64,000 nt of DNA from assembly GCF_000716785.1 (NCBI RefSeq), contig NZ_JNYY01000012.1, forward strand, positions 62,001-126,000, read 5' to 3'. This DNA comes from Amycolatopsis vancoresmycina (GTDB lineage: Bacteria; Actinomycetota; Actinomycetes; Mycobacteriales; Pseudonocardiaceae). The notes under the pieces are model-generated. The model worked only from the letters and a program-made list of their open reading frames with translations. It had not been told where the DNA came from and did not search any database. A program made the position numbers and the translations under genes. This document shows, piece by piece, positions 15,914 to 24,289 of this stretch (positions within the stretch are counted from its first letter, which is position 1; each line of letters begins with the position of its first letter).

Positions 15914-17560
15914 ATGGTGACCGCCAAGCAGTCCGCGCCCGCCCTGCTGGTCGTCGACGACGACCCGACCGTCCTCAGCGCGCTGAGGCGGGACCTCGGC
16001 CGCTACCGCGACCGGTACCGCGTCCTGGCCACCGGCACGCCCCGGGCGGCACTGGGCATCCTCGACACGCTGCGCGAGCGCGGCACCGAAGCGGCGTTGC
16101 TGCTGGTGGACCAGCGGATGCCGGAGATGACCGGCACCGAGTTCCTCGGGCACGCGCGGGATCGTTTCCCCGCGGCCAAGAAGGTGCTGCTGACCGCGTA
16201 CGCGGACACGTCCGTCGCGATCACCGCGATCAACGAGGTGCGCCTGGACCACTACCTCGTCAAGCCGTGGGAGCCGCCGGAGGAGCGGCTCTACCCGGTG
16301 CTCGACGACCTGCTCGCGTCGTGGGAGGCGGCCTACTGCCCGCCCTACGGCGGCATCCGCGTCGTCGGCCACCCGTTCGCGCCCGCCACGCACCGCCTGC
16401 GCGACTTCCTGACCCGCCACCAGCAGCCGTTCCGCTTCGTCGACGTCACGACGGCGAGCGGCGCCGACGCCGAGGGCACGGCGTGGCCGCGGGTGCACCT
16501 GCCCGACGGGACCCGGCTGTCGCAGCCGACGCACCGGGAGCTGGCCGAGGTGCTGGGGCTCGCCCCGGCCGTGGACCGGCCGCACTACGACACGGTGATC
16601 GTCGGCGGCGGCCCGACCGGGCTGGCGGCGGCCGTCTACGGCTCGTCCGAGGGGCTGAGCACGCTGCTGGTGGACGCCTACGTGCCGGGCGGGCAGGCGG
16701 GCACGTCGAGCCGGATCGAGAACTACCTGGGCTTCCCCGCCGGGGTGTCGGGCGCGGAGCTGACCCGGCGCGCGGTGGCGCAGGCCCGGCGGTTCGGCAC
16801 CGACATCCTGGCGCCGGTTTCGGCGGTCGCGTTGCGCGCGGCGGGCCGGGCCCGGGTGCTGTGCCTTTCGGACGGCCGGGAGGTGACCGCGGGCGCGGTG
16901 CTGCTGGCGACCGGACTCGCGTACCAGCGGCTGGCGGCGGCCGGCGCGGAACGGTTCGAAGGAGCCGGGATCTACTACGGGGCCACGACTTCGGAGACGA
17001 CGAACTGCGCGCAGGGGCACGTGTGGATCGTCGGCGGGGCGAATTCGGCGGGCCAGGCGGCGCTGCACTTCGCCGAGCACGCGTCGCAGGTGACGCTGCT
17101 GGTGCGCGGGTCCTCTGTGGAGTCTTCGATGTCGCGCTACCTGATCGACGAGATCCGCCGCCACCCGGCGATCGACGTCCGCCTGGACACGACGGTGGTC
17201 GCGGTGGACGGCGACGACCGCCTGCGCCGCCTGACCCTGTGCGACCGCCGCACCGGCCGGGTGTCCACAGAGGACGCGGAGTACCTGTTCACGTTCATCG
17301 GCGCCCGCCCCCGCACGGAGTGGCTGGCGGACGCGGTGGCCCGTGACGCCCACGGTTTCCTGCTGACCGGCCCCGACCTGCCCGACGGCCCCCGGACCGG
17401 CTGGGACCTGCCACGGCGGCCGTTCCTGCTGGAGACGAACATGCCGGGGGTGTTCGCGGCCGGGGACGCGCGGGCCGGCTCGGTCAAGCGGATCGCGTCC
17501 GGGGTCGGCGAAGGCGCCATGGCCGCCTCGCTCATCCACCGCTACCGCGCCGGGTCCTGA
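15914..17560 (+). CDS. Response-regulator receiver / glutaredoxin-like linker / thioredoxin-reductase-like fusion
   Basis: The product has 548 residues. The receiver (about 8-125) has the acidic pocket VVDDDP, phosphoacceptor Asp in LLVDQRMPEMTG and Lys in YLVKPW, so it looks phosphorylatable. A middle segment (about 140-215, from GIRVVGHPFAP to LAEVLGL) resembles a glutaredoxin-like fold without cysteines. The C-terminal half (about 222-545) is an FAD/NADPH oxidoreductase with IVGGGPTGLAAAVYG, GGQAGTSSRIENYLGFP, a second nucleotide fold IVGGANSAGQAA, and FAAGDAR. The CxxC of thioredoxin reductase is replaced: GATT stands where CATC is expected. It may couple signal reception to NADPH oxidation. 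Receiver-TrxR fusions are known in actinobacteria. It is divergent from the stress operon and probably shares its regulation. Confidence 0.9.
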   Translation: MVTAKQSAPALLVVDDDPTVLSALRRDLGRYRDRYRVLATGTPRAALGILDTLRERGTEAALLLVDQRMPEMTGTEFLGHARDRFPAAKKVLLTAYADTSVAITAINEVRLDHYLVKPWEPPEERLYPVLDDLLASWEAAYCPPYGGIRVVGHPFAPATHRLRDFLTRHQQPFRFVDVTTASGADAEGTAWPRVHLPDGTRLSQPTHRELAEVLGLAPAVDRPHYDTVIVGGGPTGLAAAVYGSSEGLSTLLVDAYVPGGQAGTSSRIENYLGFPAGVSGAELTRRAVAQARRFGTDILAPVSAVALRAAGRARVLCLSDGREVTAGAVLLATGLAYQRLAAAGAERFEGAGIYYGATTSETTNCAQGHVWIVGGANSAGQAALHFAEHASQVTLLVRGSSVESSMSRYLIDEIRRHPAIDVRLDTTVVAVDGDDRLRRLTLCDRRTGRVSTEDAEYLFTFIGARPRTEWLADAVARDAHGFLLTGPDLPDGPRTGWDLPRRPFLLETNMPGVFAAGDARAGSVKRIASGVGEGAMAASLIHRYRAGS

Positions 17561-17569
17561 GGCCGGACA

Positions 17570-17610
17570 GCGGAAAGGCCACCCGGGCCGCGCCCGGGTG
17601 GCCTTTCCGC
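17570..17610. terminator. Strong bidirectional terminator
   Basis: A perfect 19-bp inverted repeat (17570-17588 with 17592-17610) has a 3-nt loop. It lies between the convergent stops at 17560 (+) and 17620 (-), with T/A-containing tracts on both arms (GGAAAGG/CCTTTCC). Confidence 0.8.
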
Positions 17611-17619
17611 GCGCCCGGG

Positions 17620-18354
17620 TCAGGACGTCACGGTCAGCAGGTACTGCAGCAACGTCACCAGCTCACCGCGTTCGGCGTCCGAGAGCACGTCGAACACCGG
17701 GGCGAGCAGCTGGTTGGTCACGTCGATCGCGCTCTGCCAGCGCTTGCCGACCTGGCGGACCCGCGACGCCTCCAGCTGGCCCGGCCAGCCGAACAGGTCC
17801 CAGATCACCGACGGCGAGTGGTAGCGCAGCGCGTCCTGCGGGGCCAGGTCGCCCGCGAGGACCGCGACCATGTGGCGGGCGCCGCGCAGCTCGCGCAGGA
17901 CGTTGAGCTGGTGCAGGGCGTGCGCCTTCGGCTCGGCCGGCACCTCCAGGGCCCGCCAGCCGGCGAACACCGGGGCCAGTTCGGGGCCCGCCGCGGCGAC
18001 GACCGGGTCCAGGAGCTCGGCCAGGCGGGCCGCGTCGAACTCGTCCGGGATGTGCTCCTGAGCCCAGTCGGCCGCGCAGATCGCGAACTCGACCGACGCC
18101 TCCTGCCGCGGCAGGACGTCACGGCTGCGTTCCCAGACCACCCGCAGCGACTCGGCGTTGACGAAGGTGAAGCCGGCCGCGACGACGTCGGAGTCGACGT
18201 CGCCCAGCACCCCGCCGCGGCCGACGAAGTAGAAGTCGGACTCGACGAACCCCAGTTCCGCGCCGCGGGCCAGGGTCTTGCTGCCGAGCATGAAGCCGGA
18301 CGGGATCCGGCGGATCGGGTCCTCGGTCGCCGCGGCGACGTCGAGTGAATGCAT
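17620..18354 (-). CDS. SCO6745-like protein (predicted helical/HTH-type)
   Basis: The product has about 244 residues. It is mostly helical and resembles the actinobacterial SCO6745-like family, which has been described as carrying an HTH-like fold. Visible landmarks are GFMLGSKTLARGAELGF, YFVGRGGVLGDVD, ALHQLNVLRELRGARHM and YHSPSVIWDLFGWPG. No enzyme motif is seen. The ATG at 18354 follows AAGGAGCCAGCC. It is divergent from an MFS exporter, the usual arrangement for a local regulator and its transporter. Assignment to this family is from memory and its molecular role is not established. Confidence 0.65.
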   Translation of the reverse strand: MHSLDVAAATEDPIRRIPSGFMLGSKTLARGAELGFVESDFYFVGRGGVLGDVDSDVVAAGFTFVNAESLRVVWERSRDVLPRQEASVEFAICAADWAQEHIPDEFDAARLAELLDPVVAAAGPELAPVFAGWRALEVPAEPKAHALHQLNVLRELRGARHMVAVLAGDLAPQDALRYHSPSVIWDLFGWPGQLEASRVRQVGKRWQSAIDVTNQLLAPVFDVLSDAERGELVTLLQYLLTVTS

Positions 18355-18466
18355 GGCTGGCTCCTTCTCGCCAGGAGGATGGGGGAAGGCCGGCAACACG
18401 TGCGACGGCACGGCCTGGCGCCAGCATGCGCCCCGGCCGGCGCGGTCAGCCAGAACCGGCTCATGC

Positions 18467-18483
18467 TGGTACTGCCAATACCA
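18467..18483. promoter_or_regulatory. Candidate operator TGGTA-N7-TACCA
   Basis: The 179-bp divergent gap (18355-18533) contains TGGTACTGCCAATACCA, a 5-bp inverted repeat with a 7-bp spacer. It is flanked at a distance by GAACC and GGTTC, which extend the symmetry. It lies about 50 nt before the MFS start. Confidence 0.35.
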
Positions 18484-18533
18484 CGACTGGTTCAGGCTCT
18501 CCACGCGCGCGACGGGTGCCCCAGGCTGGTCCC

Positions 18534-19997
18534 ATGGCTACTGACGCATCCCGGCCGGACCCGCCCACGCGCTTCGGCGCCCGGCGCTGGCTCCTCCTCA
18601 TCATGCTCTGCGCATCGCAGTTCATGGTCGCGCTCGACTTTTCGATCGTCAGCGTGGCCCTGCCCGCGATCGGGCACGACCTCGGCTTCACCTCCACCGC
18701 GGACCTGCAGTGGGTGATGACCGCCTTCATCCTGTTCATCGCCGGGTTCCTGCTGCTGTTCGGGCGGGCGTCCGACCTGTTCGGCCGCCGCCGCCTGTTC
18801 CTCATCGGCGTCGCGCTGTTCACGGTGTTCTCGCTCGCCGGCGGCCTCGCCGAGACGCCGTGGCTGCTCATCCTGGCCCGGGCCGGCCAGGGCATCGGCG
18901 CGGCGATGGTCGGCCCGTCGGCGATGTCGCTGCTGACGACGTCGTTCCGCGAGGGGCCGGAACGGCAGAAGGCGCTCAGCGTCAACGGCGCGGTGCTGAT
19001 GCTCGGCTTCATCGTCGGGGTGATCAGCGGCGGCATCATCACCGGCGCCCTCAGCTGGCGCTGGACCATGCTGCTGCTGGCGATCATCGGCGGGCTGGTG
19101 TTCGTCGCCGCGATCGCGCTGCTGGAGGAGAGCAAGGACGCCAACGCCGCCCGGCTCGACGTGCCCGGCGCGGTGCTCGCCACGGCCGGCATCCTGGCGC
19201 TCGTCTACGGCATCTCGACCGGCGACAGCGCCGGCTGGGCGAGCCCGGCGACGATCGGGACCCTCGCCGCCGGTGTGGTGTTCCTGGGCTTGTTCCTGTA
19301 CGCCGAGGCGAAACACCCGGCCCCGCTGGCGCCGCTGGACGTCCTGCGGCGGCGGTCGGTGAAGTGGGGCGGGCTGGCCGGGTTCATCACCTTCGGCATG
19401 TGCGGTGGCGCGACCGTGCTGGAAACGCTCTACATGCAGGACGTGCTGGGCTACAGCCCGATGCGCACCGGCCTGTCGCTGATCCCGCTCGGCGGTTCCG
19501 CGGTGATCGGCGGGCTGATCGGGAACCGGACGATCGGCGCGCTCGGCGTGCCGCGCGCGCTCGTCTGCGGGCTGCTGCTGCAGGCGGTGTCGACCGGGCT
19601 GATGGTGCTGCTGCCGCAGACCGGGAACTTCACGCTGCTGGTGCTGACCAACATCGGCCTCGGCTTCGGGCACGTGACGGCGGTCATCGCGTTCAACATC
19701 ACGGTGACGTCGGGGCTGCCGGACGACAAGCAGGGCCTGGCCGGCGGCCTGGCGCAGACGGCGCAGCAGCTGGGCAGCGCGGTGTGGCTGCCGGTGCTCG
19801 CGGCGGTGGTCACCGCCCGCACGGCGAGCCTGGCGGTCACCGGCGACACGGCGGCGGCGACGACGAGCGGCCTGCACGCGGGCCTGCTGACGGCGGCACT
19901 GATCGCGTTGTTCGGCGCGGCGGTGGCCACGGTCTTCCTGCGCGGCCGCCGGACCGCGGCCGCCGCGGCCCCGGTCGCCGCGGGCGTCAACGACTGA
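18534..19997 (+). CDS. MFS drug/metabolite exporter, DHA2 (EmrB/QacA) type, 14 TM segments
   Basis: The product has about 487 residues and many hydrophobic segments consistent with 14 helices. Motif A is GRASDLFGRRRLF (loop 2-3). The antiporter motif C region is AGQGIGAAMVGPSAMSLL, and helix 1 has the DHA2 signature MVALDFSIVSVALPAI. It is predicted to export a hydrophobic compound by proton antiport across the cytoplasmic membrane. The ATG at 18534 is chosen because it gives a normal 20-residue cytoplasmic N-terminus; the frame is open further upstream but without hydrophobic or conserved sequence. It could serve the biosynthetic genes starting at 20.2 kb (inference). Confidence 0.93.
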   Translation: MATDASRPDPPTRFGARRWLLLIMLCASQFMVALDFSIVSVALPAIGHDLGFTSTADLQWVMTAFILFIAGFLLLFGRASDLFGRRRLFLIGVALFTVFSLAGGLAETPWLLILARAGQGIGAAMVGPSAMSLLTTSFREGPERQKALSVNGAVLMLGFIVGVISGGIITGALSWRWTMLLLAIIGGLVFVAAIALLEESKDANAARLDVPGAVLATAGILALVYGISTGDSAGWASPATIGTLAAGVVFLGLFLYAEAKHPAPLAPLDVLRRRSVKWGGLAGFITFGMCGGATVLETLYMQDVLGYSPMRTGLSLIPLGGSAVIGGLIGNRTIGALGVPRALVCGLLLQAVSTGLMVLLPQTGNFTLLVLTNIGLGFGHVTAVIAFNITVTSGLPDDKQGLAGGLAQTAQQLGSAVWLPVLAAVVTARTASLAVTGDTAAATTSGLHAGLLTAALIALFGAAVATVFLRGRRTAAAAAPVAAGVND

Positions 19998-20093
19998 ACC
20001 ACCCACCCCCCGAGCAGGCGCTCGCCGGTCTTCCCAGGGACCGGCGGGCGCCTCTGTTCCTGACCCAGACCCGGTTGCCGGCGCCCCGGAAGT

Positions 20094-20146
20094 GTCGCGA
20101 ATGACTCATTCGGGACCTCCGACGCCGCGAATGAGTCATTCGCGGC
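20094..20146. repeat. Pair of 23-bp palindromes (GAATGAGTCATTC family)
   Basis: Unit one (20094-20116) is GTCGCG-AATGACTCATT-CGGGAC. Unit two (20124-20146) is a perfect palindrome around one central base, with GCCGCGAATGA and TCATTCGCGGC arms. They lie between the convergent stops of the exporter (19997) and the amidohydrolase (20176), so they may act as a terminator. The same family forms an array at 41143-41313. Confidence 0.85.
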
Positions 20147-20175
20147 ACCGGCGGCCCCGCCACGCCAGGAGCTCG

Positions 20176-21360
20176 CTACCCGGAAGACCGCACTTCGTGC
20201 AGGACGCCTTCCCGGCAGACCGCGGCCGGCCGCCGGGTCGCGCGGATGTCGGCCAGGGGGTCACCCTCCACCAGCACCAGATCCGCCCGCTTCCCCGCAA
20301 CGACCTCCCCGCGGTCCGCGAGGCCGAAGCGGCGTGCCGGCGCCGAAGTCGCGGCCGTCAGGGCCGCCTGCGGGGTGAGCCCGGCCTCGACCAGCAGCGC
20401 GAGCTCCCGGTGCAGGCTCAGCCCGTGCGCGGTCCCGGGCGCACCGGCGTCGGTCCCCGCGAGCACGCACACCCCCGCGCGGGCCAGCGGCGCCACGACG
20501 TCGGCCGCATACCCGGCCGCGTAGCCGTCGGTCGCCTCCGTGGCCATCGTCGCCGTCAGGGTCGCCAGCGCGGCCGCGTCCAGGACCCGCGCCGCCTCGG
20601 GCTCCACCGCGCCCGGGCGGCCGCAGAACGACTCCAGCACCGTCAGCGTCGGCACCACGAAGGCGTCCCGCGCCGCGAGTTCCGCGACGAACTCCGGGCC
20701 GGGCGGCCGGTCGAACGGCAGGTGCACCAGACCGTCCGCACCGGCGCGGACGGCCGCCAGTGCGGACCGCACGTCCATCGCGTGCACCACCGCGAGCAGC
20801 CCGTGCTCGTGCGCCGCCGCGACCAGCGCGGCCACGGCGTCCGCGGTCAGCGACGGCCGGTGCCCCTCCCCCGGCACCGAGGACGCGAACACCTTCAGGT
20901 AGTCCGAGCCCTCGGCCACGCGCGCCGCGACGAACGCGGGCGCCTCCGACGGCGACGCCAGCGTCGGGAACGGCCCGAACAGTCCGTGGTGGACGAGCTG
21001 GGCCGGGTGCCCGCCCGGGGCCGTGGCACCGGTCCCCGCCGACCGGAAGTCCGAGACGGCCCCGCCGCGCGCAGCCTCGGCACGCAGGGCCCACAGCACG
21101 GCGGGGTCGGCGAACATGTCGAGCTGCGTGGTGACACCGAAGGCGAAGCCGTGCCGCAGCCCGGAGCGCGTGATGTGCACGTGCGCGTCAATCAGGCCGG
21201 GCAGCAGCGTCCGGCCCGCGCCCGCGACGACGTCGGCGCCGGGCGCCGTCAGCCCGTCGCCGACCGCGGTGATCCGGCCGCCGTCGGCGAGCACGCTCGT
21301 CCGCGGGTGGACGCCGTGGCCGTCGAACAGCCGGACGTCACGGAACAGCAAGGGCGGCAC
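20176..21360 (-). CDS. Metal-dependent amidohydrolase (imidazolonepropionase-like)
   Basis: The product has about 394 residues. An N-terminal composite beta-sandwich precedes a TIM barrel with LIDAHVHI (HxH), SDYLKVF (bridging Lys), VVHAMD and DGLVHLPFD (His ligands) and LAGTDAGAP (Asp ligand). All expected metal-binding positions of the amidohydrolase superfamily are present, so it should be active. It probably acts on a cyclic amide, lactam or N-acyl substrate. The GTG at 21360 has an excellent AGGAGGAGG 5 nt upstream. A hairpin separates it from the upstream EthD gene on the same strand. It may belong to the tailoring genes at 21-33 kb. Confidence 0.88.
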   Translation of the reverse strand: MPPLLFRDVRLFDGHGVHPRTSVLADGGRITAVGDGLTAPGADVVAGAGRTLLPGLIDAHVHITRSGLRHGFAFGVTTQLDMFADPAVLWALRAEAARGGAVSDFRSAGTGATAPGGHPAQLVHHGLFGPFPTLASPSEAPAFVAARVAEGSDYLKVFASSVPGEGHRPSLTADAVAALVAAAHEHGLLAVVHAMDVRSALAAVRAGADGLVHLPFDRPPGPEFVAELAARDAFVVPTLTVLESFCGRPGAVEPEAARVLDAAALATLTATMATEATDGYAAGYAADVVAPLARAGVCVLAGTDAGAPGTAHGLSLHRELALLVEAGLTPQAALTAATSAPARRFGLADRGEVVAGKRADLVLVEGDPLADIRATRRPAAVCREGVLHEVRSSG

Positions 21361-21383
21361 GGGAACCTCCTCCTGGCACGGGA

Positions 21384-21411
21384 AGGCCGCCGTCCGGCAG
21401 GACGGCGGCCT
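21384..21411 (-). terminator. Hairpin between EthD and amidohydrolase genes
   Basis: A perfect 12-bp stem, AGGCCGCCGTCC with GGACGGCGGCCT, has a GGCA loop. It lies directly after the EthD stop (21426, minus strand) and before the amidohydrolase start. It could terminate or attenuate transcription within the pair. Confidence 0.55.
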
Positions 21412-21425
21412 CGGGCATCCGGGGT

Positions 21426-22112
21426 TCAGCGCGGCTCGGGACCGATGATCCAGTTCTCCCGCACGACCAGCTCGTGCACGTACCGGGGTTCCACAATGGA
21501 CAGCAGCTCTTCGTGCGCCCGCTGGTACGCCGGCGAGTCCAGCGCCGCCGCGAGCGCGTCGGTGTCGTCGAACCACAGCTGCTGCGCCGCGTCCAGCAGC
21601 GCCTCGCCGACGCCGTAGTAGCCGTCGCGGGTGGTGCCCTGCAGGTACCGGCGCAGCCCGGGGACCTCGGCGGCGAGGTCGGCGTACTTGCCGCGCAGCC
21701 GGTCGCGGAACTCGGCCAGCGGCAGCCCTTCGCGGCGCTTGACCAGCTGGATCAGCTTGACACCGCCCGCGTCGGCCCGGCCGGGGACGACTTCGCGGGC
21801 GTCGGTGTCGAGGACCACCGTGCGCCAGAAGGCGGCCCAGCGCGGCTCGTCGAGCCGGGCACCGTTGAGGAATTCGTCGGTCTGCAGCGAGGCCAGCTGC
21901 TCTTCGTCGTTGGCCAGCCAGATCTCCGCGACGCCGCTCCACATCGGATCTTCCGGCTCGGGTCCGAACGGGATCCGCGTGTCGATCAGGTACTTCCTGA
22001 TCTGCGGGATCTTGGCGGCGTACCGGACCGCGTGCTCTTCGACCCAGTAGCGCTGGAACTCCTGTTCGCTCATCCCCGGCTTGGGGTGGGCGAAGATCAG
22101 TTGGTGGATCAT
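21426..22112 (-). CDS. Tandem EthD-like (dimeric alpha-beta barrel) protein
   Basis: The product has about 228 residues in two similar halves. Residues 1-110 begin MIHQLIFAHPKPGMSEQEFQ with the EthD-like WVEEHA motif. Residues 118-225 begin KLIQLVKRREGLPLAEFRDRL and include a matching RGKYADLA. Each half has the beta-alpha-beta pattern of a ferredoxin-like barrel subunit, so one chain likely mimics a dimer. EthD-like proteins often sit in oxidative pathways as accessory proteins, or act as small cyclases or decarboxylases. The ATG at 22112 follows AGGGAGCACCGC. It is divergent from the SDR gene. Confidence 0.8.
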   Translation of the reverse strand: MIHQLIFAHPKPGMSEQEFQRYWVEEHAVRYAAKIPQIRKYLIDTRIPFGPEPEDPMWSGVAEIWLANDEEQLASLQTDEFLNGARLDEPRWAAFWRTVVLDTDAREVVPGRADAGGVKLIQLVKRREGLPLAEFRDRLRGKYADLAAEVPGLRRYLQGTTRDGYYGVGEALLDAAQQLWFDDTDALAAALDSPAYQRAHEELLSIVEPRYVHELVVRENWIIGPEPR

Positions 22113-22194
22113 GCGGTGCTCCCTTGTCGGTGCGCGTGGTGACCGGATCCCATGGCACCGCGCGGCGCGCGCGGGCGGCAAGGGCGCCGGGCGC

Positions 22195-22206
22195 ACTCCC
22201 CCAAGT
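22195..22206. promoter_or_regulatory. Candidate operator ACTCCCCCAAGT in the EthD/SDR divergent region
   Basis: It is the second copy of the ACT-N5-AAGT-CG motif, in the 165-bp gap between 22112 and 22278. The upstream context (GGCAAGGGCGCC ... GCGCACT) closely matches the copy at 30982, and the downstream CGGGCCG matches the copy at 15809. Confidence 0.4.
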
Positions 22207-22277
22207 CGGGCCGCGACCGCACGAAGTAGCTCCCGGATCGGTGCGGTGACGGCGGTTCCGCCGTGAGAATCCGTGGC

Positions 22278-23072
22278 ATGGCTGGACGTGGAGTGCTCGT
22301 CACCGGTGGCTCGAGTGGCCTGGGCGAGGCGATGGTGCGCAGGTTCGCGCTCGGCGGCGACCGGGTCTGGTTCACCTACCGGTCCCACCCGGACGCGGCC
22401 GCGCGGCTGGTCGCCGAGGTGGCCGGCCGCGGCGGCAAGGCGGAGGCGTTCGAACTGGACCAGGGGGACGCCGGGAGCCACCGGCGGCTGCTGGAGCGGG
22501 TCCACGGCCCGGTGGACGTCCTGGTCAACAACGCCGCGGTCGGCACCAAGACCGTCGAGAACGTCGTCGACGGCCCGGTCGAGGAACGCGACGAAGCGTT
22601 CCTGCGGATCAACAGCGCCGGTCCACTGTGGATGATCCGGGCGCTGCTGCCGGCCATGCTGGACCGCGGCTACGGCAAGATCGTCAACGTCTGCAGCGTC
22701 GGCGGCGGGATCGCCACTTTCCCGGCGTTCGACGTCGCCGACGGGATGAGCAAGGCGGCGCTGGCCTACCTGACCCGCCACCTCGCCGCGCAGCTCGTGC
22801 ACGACCCGGTGCACGTGTTCGCGATCTGCCCCGGCGCGACGCACACGCCGATGCTGCGCGCGAGCCTGCTCGACGCGCTGAGCGAGCCGCAGCTGGCCGA
22901 GCTGACGAGCCGGCTGCCCGGCGGGCGGCTGCTCGACCCGGCCGAACTCGCCGAGCTGACCTGGTGGCTGTGCGAAGAACCGGCGGCGCTGCTGCACGGC
23001 GCGGTGCTGGACGCCTCGCGCGGCCTCGGCGTGCACCCCGGCCTGGTCACCGGCCCGGAAGCGGGCCGCTGA
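22278..23072 (+). CDS. Short-chain dehydrogenase/reductase-like protein lacking the catalytic Tyr
   Basis: The product has about 264 residues, normal for classical SDRs. The cofactor motif is TGGSSGLG (residues 9-16), VNNAAV is at about 83-88, Ser140 is in VNVCSVGGG, and Lys159 is in the position of YxxxK. The residue four before that Lys is Asp155, not Tyr. Either another residue takes over or the protein is not a standard oxidoreductase. The ATG at 22278 is preferred; a GTG at 22263 is also in frame and neither has a strong ribosome site. The stop overlaps the aminotransferase start (TGATG), so it heads a four-gene coupled unit with the aminotransferase, AurF-like and TDO-like genes. Confidence 0.85.
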   Translation: MAGRGVLVTGGSSGLGEAMVRRFALGGDRVWFTYRSHPDAAARLVAEVAGRGGKAEAFELDQGDAGSHRRLLERVHGPVDVLVNNAAVGTKTVENVVDGPVEERDEAFLRINSAGPLWMIRALLPAMLDRGYGKIVNVCSVGGGIATFPAFDVADGMSKAALAYLTRHLAAQLVHDPVHVFAICPGATHTPMLRASLLDALSEPQLAELTSRLPGGRLLDPAELAELTWWLCEEPAALLHGAVLDASRGLGVHPGLVTGPEAGR

Positions 23073-24289
23073 TGGTGGCCAAGCGCGCCGCCGCGCTGGC
23101 CGGGCACGTCCCGGCGATCGCCGCGGCCCACCTGCGCGCCGAAGCGGACCCGTACCACCCGGTCGCCAACCCCGGCGGCTTCCTCAACCTGGGCACGGCG
23201 GAGAACCGGCTGGTCTGGGACCTGCTGGCCGGCCGCGTCACGGCGCCGCGGCGGCTGACCCCGGCCGACGTCCGGTACGGCCCGCTGCACGGCTCGCGCA
23301 AGCTGCGCGAAGCGACCGCCGCCCAGCTTTCCCGGCTCCTGAACACCGCGGTCGACGCCGACGAGCTGGTGGTCGTCAGCGGGGCCAGCGCTGCCCTCGA
23401 CATCGCCGCGAGCGTGCTGTGCGACCCGGGTGACGCCGTCGTCGTGCCCGCCCCCTACTACGGCGCGCTCGAGGTGCTGCTCACGGTCCGGTCCGGCGCG
23501 CGGCTGCTGCCGGCTCCGATGCGCGCCGCGGACGGCTTCCGGCTCGACCCGGCCGTCGTGGCCGAGACGGTGGTCGCCGCGCGCCGCCGCGGCGAAACCG
23601 TGCGGGCGCTGGTGCTGACCTCCCCGGACAACCCGACCGGCCGCGTCCACCCGCCCGGGGCGCTGCGCGAGCTGCTCGCCGTCGCCGCCCGGCTCGACCT
23701 CGACGTCGTCGCCGACGAGATCTACGCCGGCTCGGTGTTCGGCCCGGTGCCGTTCACCAGCGTGCTCGACGGCGGCCCGCGGGTGCACGTCGTCTGGGGC
23801 TTCGCCAAGGACTTCGGGCTGCCGGGGCTCAAGGTGGGCGCGCTGTGCAGCCGGGACCCCGAAGTGCTGGCCGCGGCCCGCGCGCTCGCGTACTTCGCGC
23901 CGGTGTCGAGCGACACCCAGGCGCTGCTGGCCGGGCTCCTCGCCGACGGCGACTGGGTGCGCGGCTACCTCGACGCTTCCCGCGCCCGGCTGGGCGCGGC
24001 CTACACCGGCGTCACGGCCGCGCTGGCGGACGCGGGTGTGCCGCACGTGCCGGCGGGCGCCGGGTTCTCGGTGTGGCTGGACCTGCGCGCGTGGCTGGCG
24101 GAACCGGGCACGCCGGGTGAGCACGAGCTGTGGCGGCGGATCCTGGATTCGGCGCGGGTCAACGTCCTGCCCGGGTCGGCGTTCGGCGCGCCGGAGCCGG
24201 GCTGGTTCCGGCTCTGCTTCGCCACCGACGCGGCCCTGGTGCGGGAGGCCGTCCGGCGGCTGGGTGCGCTTCCGCGGGGTCCGCGATGA
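23072..24289 (+). CDS. PLP-dependent aminotransferase, ACC-synthase-like (class I/II)
   Basis: The product has about 405 residues, fold-type I. Motifs are GTAENRLVWD at the N-terminus, YGPLHGSRKLREA, VVSGASAALDIAA, SPDNPTG (Asn and Pro near the cofactor), VADEIYAGS (Asp and Tyr contact PLP) and the Schiff-base Lys in GFAKDFGLPGLKVG, a context typical of ACC synthase-like enzymes. Bacterial members are aminotransferases or lyases on amino acids in secondary metabolism. Next to TDO-like, formamidase-like and AurF-like genes, an aromatic amino acid or kynurenine is a plausible substrate (inference). Start and stop both overlap neighbours. Confidence 0.88.
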   Translation: MVAKRAAALAGHVPAIAAAHLRAEADPYHPVANPGGFLNLGTAENRLVWDLLAGRVTAPRRLTPADVRYGPLHGSRKLREATAAQLSRLLNTAVDADELVVVSGASAALDIAASVLCDPGDAVVVPAPYYGALEVLLTVRSGARLLPAPMRAADGFRLDPAVVAETVVAARRRGETVRALVLTSPDNPTGRVHPPGALRELLAVAARLDLDVVADEIYAGSVFGPVPFTSVLDGGPRVHVVWGFAKDFGLPGLKVGALCSRDPEVLAAARALAYFAPVSSDTQALLAGLLADGDWVRGYLDASRARLGAAYTGVTAALADAGVPHVPAGAGFSVWLDLRAWLAEPGTPGEHELWRRILDSARVNVLPGSAFGAPEPGWFRLCFATDAALVREAVRRLGALPRGPR

